Assembly: GCA_035079385.1 (NCBI GenBank)
Contig: JAVHKY010000071.1
Span: forward strand, 1,862,001-1,926,000
Direction: 5' to 3'
DNA length: 64,000 nt
From: Aspidiotus rigidus
Taxonomy: Eukaryota; Arthropoda; Insecta; Hemiptera; Diaspididae
Shown here piece after piece: positions 56,585 to 64,000 of the stretch. Position numbers and translations under genes: made by a program. The notes beneath the pieces were generated by a model, which saw only the letters and a list, made by a program, of their open reading frames with translations, did no database searches and was not told the DNA's origin. The stretch's first letter is position 1. Every line of letters begins with the position of its first letter.

Positions 56585-56699
56585 TTTCTTTTCTTTGTTA
56601 TCGTAACTGACTCATCGTAGCCTAAACACTGCGGAGTAATGAAATTTAAGTGAAGACAAAGTGGAAGTTTTATTGGCCATTTCAATATTTGTCATTTAT

Positions 56700-58640
56700 G
56701 TTTTGATTTTCGTCATTATCGACTTCATATAATTATCTCACTGTATTTTTGGAAATGGGCAGTCAGGTTAATACTTTGAGATTCTTTTAAATCACTCAAG
56801 TTTTATAATTTAATTTTAATAGAGCGACGTTCGGTTCTTCTATTTAGAGTTTAATCTTCGTACAGGGAGAGAAAGCTATCAATCGACTCCTCTTCCCATG
56901 AATACCTGTATTTGAAAATTATAAAAGTACCTATTAAAAAGATTAGAAATGAATTGAACAATAGAAGAGTAAGTGGAATACCTTACATTATTATTAGGTA
57001 TCATCATAATCAGCTCATAACTGAGAGATAATGAAGTTTAGATACGGGGGGCATATATGAATTATTTTTTCGTTTCACTCAACTATATTTTAGAATTAGA
57101 AAAATTTCAATCATCTTCATCCAAAAAATCTCATTAAAGGCTATCGTAAATGAAAATTTCATTATTTGTCCGGAAAAAATTCCTTTCAACAAAATCATGA
57201 AAATTTACGCCAGCGTATAATTTGGAGAATGCCTACATTGGGTTTTTGAGTAACTTGAGAATTTAGTTTTGTAGAATGATGACGAAACAATTAACGTTGC
57301 ACTCTAATAAGTGACTGGCTTGAAGAGAAATTTCAATCACTAGTTTTGAAAGTACACGAGATGGAAATTTATACGGGGTTAAAATAGTATATTTATCAGA
57401 CAGTGCATGAAGTGCGCGATTTCTGACGAGTGCGAAAGTTTGCAAAACGAGCGGTAGCGAGTGAAATATTATAAGTGTACTAATGTATTTTATTTTATAT
57501 ATTGATGGCTTATAAGGGCTGATTTAGTTTATTCGATCGTATTATCATCAAACAATATTTTAGATTGTGCATGATTTGCAGGAAGGCCATTTGGCTGACC
57601 GTCAATGCCGAGGTTAAAAAATGAATATTTAGATCGCGCCGCGCGCTCTACAGGATGAAAAAGTAAAACATTTTTATACTGTAGGCCAAAAAATAATTTC
57701 TGCCCGCTGTTTTGTGAGTGGTACCTAAATCTCTTACCTTTTGCTCGCAAATCACGCGCAAAATGAAATACTTTTAGTGCACGTAGGTAGGTACCTACGA
57801 TAAAAAAGAACAGCATCACATTTGTAAACACTTTTCAGTGCAAGAAGCGAAACATTCGAATCAAAAATCGAATGTACGAATTTCTATCCATTTATGCCGT
57901 TTACGGCCTTCTTTTTTGCTCTAGTGCAAAAATGAATCATTATTCTTGCACACTTTTTAGGCATACCGTTTAAACAAGAAATACCTATGACATCAGTGCT
58001 GCGAAAATCGAGAAGCAAGTAACCTAAAAAATATAGCTTGTAACTTTTGCAAGAAGCTGCAAAATATTCGCACACTGTATCGACGCTTATGATAAAAGCG
58101 ATTTTCATTGCCTTCAATTTGTTCACTTTTGTGACCTAAGTTTGGAAAAAGCAATTACTTTTCCACCGGAGGGTTATAAAATTTTTTTGGTTTGAAAATA
58201 TCTGAAATTTTAGTAATCGTTTAGTAACTCAAATTAATTTTTGTTGTAACATTTTTCCTACTATGAAATGCGTTCATATTATAAATAGGTAATACTCGTA
58301 CTTCACGAAATGAGACGAGTAAAATAAGAAAGTGTTTATTCCTTGAAAATTGACTATCTTACTGACTGGTGAATGATTTTTTGAATTTGGTTTTCTAAAT
58401 TTGGGCTCATTATGAACGAATTACAAAGAATGTTGAACAAATTGTACAAATTACTTAATTTGTTCAAAATTCTTATCGTAATTTGTTTGTAAAAATGATT
58501 GTTCGTTGGGAGAGAAGACGAAGAAGAAGAAGAAGAAGAAGAATAAGCGATAAGATGGAAGATTAAAAGAAGAAGCAAGAGATATATAAATAGACTTTAC
58601 TAAAAATCTAATAAATGCGCAAGTTTCTTGTTAATGGAAT
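56700..58640. other. No supported gene
   Basis: AT-rich intergenic sequence downstream of the minus-strand gene. A (GAA)n tract lies near 58518-58545. Confidence 0.4.
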
Positions 58641-58653
58641 TACCGTGAACGAT

Positions 58654-58659
58654 TTTATT
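58654..58659 (-). terminator. Polyadenylation signal of the secreted-protein gene
   Basis: AATAAA on the minus strand, 77 bases after the stop codon at 58736-58738. Confidence 0.65.
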
Positions 58660-58735
58660 TAAATAGTATACGAAAGAAAATTCACGAATCCAATTTAAAC
58701 GATTGATTTGATAAGAGAGAGTTCGAGGTTGCAAT

Positions 58736-61700
58736 TTATAGGATCCAGGTTGGGTATGCGTACGGATAGTAAGCAGCGCTGTATGCATATGGAGTGTATG
58801 GAATAGATCTGTGGTATTGGTAAGAATATGCTGAAAGAACGGTCGGTACGGCTGGGTACGAATAAGCTGCAATTGCTGGCGCCGCATCGTAAACTGAAAC
58901 GAGATAAAAAAAAAATTGAGTTTACTTACAATCGAGAGTGATACGAGCTATTTGGAAAGAAAGATTACACGTAAGCTACTTTTTCGCTCGCGAAAATCTT
59001 CTGATGGTTTTCAATATTTTAGCCAAGTTAGCGCATGAATTATACCGTCATTCAATTTGATTTTTTAGTCTCAACGCCCAACTCCTTTTTTTAAACCTAT
59101 ATTACGCCATTCCCCTCTATAGAGTTAATCGTGCTCGTAATATCTCGCAATCAAACAAAACAAAAAAAAAAGATATTTACACCTATCTCGCGGCGTCATG
59201 AAAGAGCATCGATTTGCCTACGAAAGATAGATTGATAAAAACTTTCCGGCCTTCGGTACGAATTACAAGTACCTATATTCCCTTTTTCGATGATCACTTT
59301 TGATTGCATTGACAGAAGTCGAAATTTACTGAAGCAACAATTCAAAAACCAAGGTATAGGTCGGTGAGTGAGAGAGAGAGAGAGAGAGGAAAAAAGATTG
59401 TAAATACCCACGAGTCGCAATTGTCGAGCGACGGGTAGCACAAAATTAATGTTCCAAAAATTTTTTCGGCCCAACTATCCGATAAGATATACTCGTACTT
59501 ACTGGAAGTATACTAGATATGTATATGATTATTCTATTCGCGTTAATTGTTCAACACGCTGCAGCCTACATTTACTTTTCAAACTAGCGACAGGTTAGCT
59601 GCTACACACGTCGCGTCGTGCCTCGTCTTACTCGCCAAATCCTACGCGTAATAATATGCAGATCCACTGCCCCGGTACTCGCGTTTGGACCGGCCTGTAG
59701 TGGCGCAAGTGTCGTTCCCGAAAACAGGGAATCAGGTTGTTTTTCCCATAAGGCTAATGTTATTTCACCAAGCTCTATCTTCGTTAATATTGAATTATGA
59801 GTATTGGTCGTAACAACTTTTTTGAACAGTTTTGACCAGCACTATAAGATACAATGATCGAAACCACATGAAACAGATTTTCTGAAATCATCCCGTTTTC
59901 GGTCAGCTCTATTAACGACCACCACAGCAAAGATAGAGGAAAACTCTTTCGGGTCCAAACGCGAGTAGGTACCCTGGAAGACGGCGCTTCTCAGTATTAC
60001 TCGTATGTATAATGAAAGATACAACGTTTTACGTCATAGGACATTGAGCTCTGTGAATGAAATGGTGAACCACATTATGTCATAATTCTGATTTGTATGG
60101 GCTGAAAACGGAGGATCGATGTTCTCACATGATTCTACGAAGAATATCTAAAATACTCCCAAGTATTGACCCAAAAGCGTTCATTTTCACTACAACACTA
60201 ACAGAACTCGAGTCTTCATCGTTTTTTTTTTTTTTCTTTTTCATTGCTTATTTCAGAATTTTGGCAATCTTGATTTGTTTGCCCATACAGATACATTTCT
60301 AGCCACACAAAAGTAAAACTCCCCTACCTAATCGTGGTTTTAGTTTTTTCTCTTTTCCGTGTATACGTACAGAGAAAATCTTGTGTAAATTCGTCATCAA
60401 AATAAGAACGAATGCATAACAAAAAAAAGTGAGAAAAAATGTACTAGGGCAGTCTAAAGCAAAGGAAGAATTTTCAATCGAAAAAACAACGAATGAAATT
60501 GCGAACTTTATATCAAAATTAAACGCTCTCAAAACACGTCAGAGATTCCGGAAGATTTCAAATATTGTTATTTTAGAATTTTCAGTTTTTCCCGAAACAT
60601 CACAATCAAATAATGCCAAAATTATTACAAAATTAAGTCTTGCTTGTAACACTGGAAACCCTTGCGCCGGGGCTGGATACGTATAAACTACATGTACTTC
60701 TGTTTTTGTAATTTTCTATTGGATTTTTATTAGTTCTTATGTTGATACGAAACACTGATACGAAACACCGATAATCCACGCTTAATTCACAGAGGCATTT
60801 CACAAAATTACTACAAAAGATAATTCAAAAGCGAAAAACGGTTTCTGGTTTTCAATGGGATCCTCTTGCATGAACGCAACATCGGTCATTATTTTTGATA
60901 CTTACCTAGTATTTAAAATTTCAATTTTTGGCCCCATTTTAAGAAAACCTGTCGCACTAAGAATTTACTCAAAAATATCAAATATTCCAGAAAAAAGAAG
61001 AGAAAAAGAAACTTACTCGGTAGGTACCAATTATACCGATAAAGAAGGAATTGTTGAGCTGTGGTATTCAATACTGCCGCCATTCGAACTTTATCTGAAC
61101 CACGCCCATACAATTTTGAACTTTATAAGACGAAGTATGACGAAAATATTGCCATCAGCCCGAACGGGATTCAAACCCAAGGTCCCTTGGTCTCTTGTTT
61201 TCAGGACGAGCGCGTTATAGCTTATGTATAGCCTATATATCATCTAACTTACTGATCGCGTGTTTTTTCTTCCTCTCCGCCTCTTTCGAATCATTCGATT
61301 CTGATTCAATATTCGATGGCTGGGGAGCGTTCGGTGAATAAACTTTTGCTGGTTGATCAACTATTGAAGCTTCCTCAGCTTGAGCAGCAACGAAACAGAC
61401 TACCAGAAGGGCGAGGGAAACCTAAGGAAAATATTACATCGTTATTAACCCACATTTTTTCAATACGTCTTCATTCGAGTGACAGATCCGCAACCGTCAT
61501 GAATTTTTCATTGAATACTACAAATTATTTGCCTGGAGTATCACAAAACCCTCCTCGTAATACTACCTGCTCGAAGAGGCAAATTTATTACGCCTTTTCT
61601 TTTGCGTTCTTTTGGGAGATTCTCGAGATTGAAAAATTTGGCTATCGAATTCTCAAAAATACTACTTATCATTGCATGAGTCCAAATTTCGACTGGCTTT

Positions 61701-62316
61701 TGCAAACCATTAATATTGTTGAATATTTTTTCATTTTTCTTCAGAAACCCATAACTTGTATTTTATTAGGTAGCTACGATATTATCTCGGATTTCAAAAA
61801 GCAGAAAAACTAAAAAATTCTAGATATTCCTATTTTTCCTCTCTTTCTCTCTTCTTCGGATTTAAAGACAAGAAAAAATTGGAGCACGATATCAAATTTT
61901 ATGAGTATTATGTAGAGCAGCGATTGGGTAAAATAACGCTATTATTGGTGTTGAAATCGCGAAGTAATTATTCTGAAGTAAATGTTTAGTAACAGCCGCG
62001 ATAGGAATGAGACCCTTCATTTGTGATCCCGATCAACAAAACTCGAGCAGCAATAGAAGCTGGAAAATTAGACGAGCATATTTACGCGGTACTTTCAAAG
62101 TGTTGCAGTCTTTTTGTTTGCAATAGAAGGTTTTTCGAACAAATTTTTCGTTGCGACATCGATTTATAAGTAGGCGAGGAAAAAAATAAATCAGAAAATT
62201 CCAGATCGAAAAAAAAAAGAGAAATGAGAAAGGTAAAAATTACCTACACATAGGGTATATTCACACGTATATTAAATATTTTACTGTATACTTACAAAAA
62301 CTTTAAACGATGCCAT
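58736..62316 (-). CDS. Secreted AYP-rich cuticular-type protein, three exons
   Basis: Coding exons on the minus strand: 62316-62296, 61421-61253, 58893-58736. Introns have GTAAGT donors (62295, 61252) and TTAG / TTTCAG acceptors, with phases 0 and 1, and all joins stay in frame. The 115-residue product starts MASFKVF then VSLALLVVCFVAAQA, a classical signal peptide split by intron 1, with probable cleavage after AQA. A polar charged middle follows (VYSPNAPQPSNIESESNDS, then ERKKKH), then an exon 3 domain of Ala/Tyr/Pro repeats (AAYSYP, SAYSYQY, PYTPYAYSAAYYPYAYP) ending in WIL. Low-complexity AYP tails are typical of insect cuticle and other extracellular structural proteins. It has no Rebers-Riddiford domain. 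A single extra exon in the 2.36-kb second intron cannot be excluded. Confidence 0.85.
59674..59967. repeat. Inverted repeat within intron 2
   Basis: TACTCGCGTTTGGACC at about 59675 is inverted at about 59949-59965 as GGTCCAAACGCGAGTA. The 260 bp between shows no coding. Possibly a MITE; the termini are short. Confidence 0.55.
61150..61222 (-). mobile_element. tRNA-derived SINE-like fragment in intron 2
   Basis: On the minus strand GGGTTTGAATCCCG contains a perfect B box (GGTTTGAATCC). Upstream TAACGCGCTCGTCCTGAAAA resembles a D-arm to anticodon-arm segment. The A box is incomplete and no SINE tail is visible. It lies about 30 bp inside the intron after exon 2. Confidence 0.45.
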
Positions 62317-62355
62317 TTTCTGAAAATGTGTTTGTGATTTTCACTTCGCGAGAGC

Positions 62356-62361
62356 GACTGA
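62356..62361 (-). promoter_or_regulatory. Initiator element of the secreted-protein gene
   Basis: TCAGTC on the minus strand would start transcription at 62359, giving a 43-base leader before the ATG at 62316. TATTATTT about 20 bases upstream is a poor TATA box, so the promoter may be initiator-only. Confidence 0.4.
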
Positions 62362-62399
62362 AGTTCCTTTTACACTAAATAATAGAGAAAAACTTTAAC

Positions 62400-63685
62400 A
62401 CGACTTCAAATCGCAACGATGTGGCGGTAATTAATGGTTGGTAATTTGGGTACGATGCTCGTTTTATACTTGCGAGATTGTCCGACGATAGAAGCGAAGG
62501 AAAAAGAGGGAAATAGAACGACGAAACAAAGAAAAACGAAGATAGGTACTCGTATATTAAGTATAAACCTAGACATACGGTATACGAGTACTTATAAATC
62601 ATCAGAAACTTGTTCGAAGGCACGTTTCGGGGGAACGTGAATACGAGGTATCTAGGGGACAACATCCTGGAACAACCCCTACTCCTACGGCTGTATCTTT
62701 TTCTGGCCTACGTCACGTCACCAAAGTGGTGGATGACCTTCCGAATGTGCGACTTCGGGTAATTAATTGGAACTGGACTGGATTATCGTGAACAATAATG
62801 GCAAACTTTTGCATACCATAATAGAAGACCGGTCTACCGTCGTATCGTCGCCGAGGCCGAGCACCGACTCGTTCATATACCGTAGGTAGTTTTGTTTTTC
62901 TGCATGTTTTTCGGGTAAAAATTCCTTCCGTTCGATTGTATTGAAAAATACTCAATCAAGATGCGCGGACGCACGGTAAAACAATGCTGCGATGTACCAA
63001 CAGGGAGTCCTTTCTCCCACAAATACTGGACGTTGAACGAGCGAAATTCATGCTCTCTCATTTAATTTGTTATGATCAATTGGTACACATTACGAGCTCA
63101 TTTCTTTTTTTTTTTTTATCGACTTTAGGAGGTATTGCATTCTTGCGTGCGGTGGAATTTTTGGTGTGGGGTATGTTTTCTCTGCGTTTCAAAGAGTGTG
63201 GTTTACGATTTTAACATTGCATTGGCTCAACGAGTACGTTCGTACGTTTTTTGGGCGCGAAAAGTGTTTCTTTCTCACATTGGGAGGGGGTTGTAAGTTG
63301 TGTACCATCAATACACGAAATTGAATAAATAATAATGCTTGGCGAGTTTCGAAAATGAACTTTTATCGGAAAACGATGTCATTTTGCCATTGTTAACGAA
63401 TGATTATTTTCATTTTTATTTCCTTTAATGTGAATAACAGTTCTTTCATGTGTGATGATTGAAAATGTTTGACGGATATTCCATTCATTGAAGCGGGAGG
63501 GAGAGGGGGCTATTCGGGTGTGGATAACTGATATAGCAGAGAGAATAAAAATAATACTTGAAGAGCTTTGAAAATGTGCTTATTTTGAAAAACAAAGTTT
63601 AAAACAATTAAGTAGTATGATGTAGCCAATAATGAACAAAACGAAAAAAAAAGTAGAGACGTAAAGAAATAAGGTAGGGAAGGTC
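62400..63685. other. Upstream region of the secreted-protein gene; no further gene seen
   Basis: No exon with supporting splice sites or domain was found. Open frames are short and random in composition. Confidence 0.4.
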
Positions 63686-63691
63686 GGTTTT

Positions 63692-63710
63692 GCTTTCGCA
63701 CTGCGAAAGC
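63692..63710. repeat. GCTTTCGC hairpin, copy 2
   Basis: GCTTTCGC-ACT-GCGAAAGC, equal in its arms to 56566-56584. Confidence 0.6.
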
Positions 63711-64000
63711 CCTTTTTTTTTCAATTTATAAGAAGAAAAATTTTTGTGACTAGAATACTCATTACCCTCTGATATTAACTCATCTCCTTTTCATTGGGTA
63801 CAGCTACATCCTAGTGAATGAATTTTTAATGCATTAGTACCACAGAAATGCGTATTTCACTCGCACCGATGTCGGAATCGAATGAAAAGTTCGTCTCGAG
63901 ATTTCGATTTTCGTGTTATTTTTTGCCCTCTCAATATTTTTATGTTTTTTGAAAGACGACCAGTAGGACTACACGATAAAAATAACCTGAGCCCCATTTA

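Overview
The window reads as nuclear DNA of an insect, most likely a hemipteran. It is AT-rich by eye, has no operons, almost no long reading frames, GT/AG introns, arthropod-type initiators (TCAGTC), and a secreted AYP-rich protein gene of cuticle type. The species assignment is inference. Most of the 64 kb is transposon debris. Only one gene can be read from start codon to stop.

Layout. 1-13.4 kb: fold-back MITEs, minisatellites, a hAT-type MITE with a perfect 8-bp target duplication (2730-3241), an array of six TGACGTCA sites (4595-4722), a 3.6-kb composite with inverted ends holding a 5-mer higher-order satellite (6264-9878), and a decayed Ty1/copia pol (10295-11560). 14.4-17.3 kb: a nearly complete Penelope-like element (PLE1, minus strand; reverse transcriptase plus GIY-YIG nuclease), broken by one frameshift and a hAT-like MITE, abutting a decayed MULE transposase. 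18-33 kb: non-coding sequence with copies of one dispersed repeat family (called R1 here) and nested insertions. 33.8-35.4 kb: remains of a Maverick/Polinton-type viral-like element (zinc-finger protein, SAP-like repeats, start of protein-primed DNA polymerase B). 36.6-37.2 kb: a large fold-back repeat. 38.3-41.8 kb: two tandem copies of a decayed RNase H-bearing LINE 3' region, the second interrupted by hairpin-containing insertions. 42.8-44.75 kb: a second PLE (PLE2, plus strand) bounded by a perfect 54-bp inverted repeat, with a hammerhead-ribozyme-like motif after its coding region. 45-51 kb: nothing recognisable. 51.2-54.4 kb: a strong core promoter behind two CCAAT dyads, PLE relics, and a plausible host exon. 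55.2 kb: a MITE with a perfect 7-bp target duplication.

Host genes. On the minus strand a three-exon gene (coding 62316 down to 58736) encodes a 115-residue secreted protein. Its signal peptide is split over exons 1 and 2, all three exons join in frame, and a polyadenylation signal follows the stop. A plus-strand exon at 53583-53707 has a start codon, a good splice donor and a basic RRFS motif, and may begin a second gene. Promoter-like segments near 18.4-19.0 kb and 51.2 kb are weaker candidates.

The most unusual items are PLE2 with its perfect terminal inverted repeat and ribozyme-like fold, PLE1 with a MITE inside its N-terminal RT motif, the CRE array, and the duplicated CCAAT-dyad promoter.
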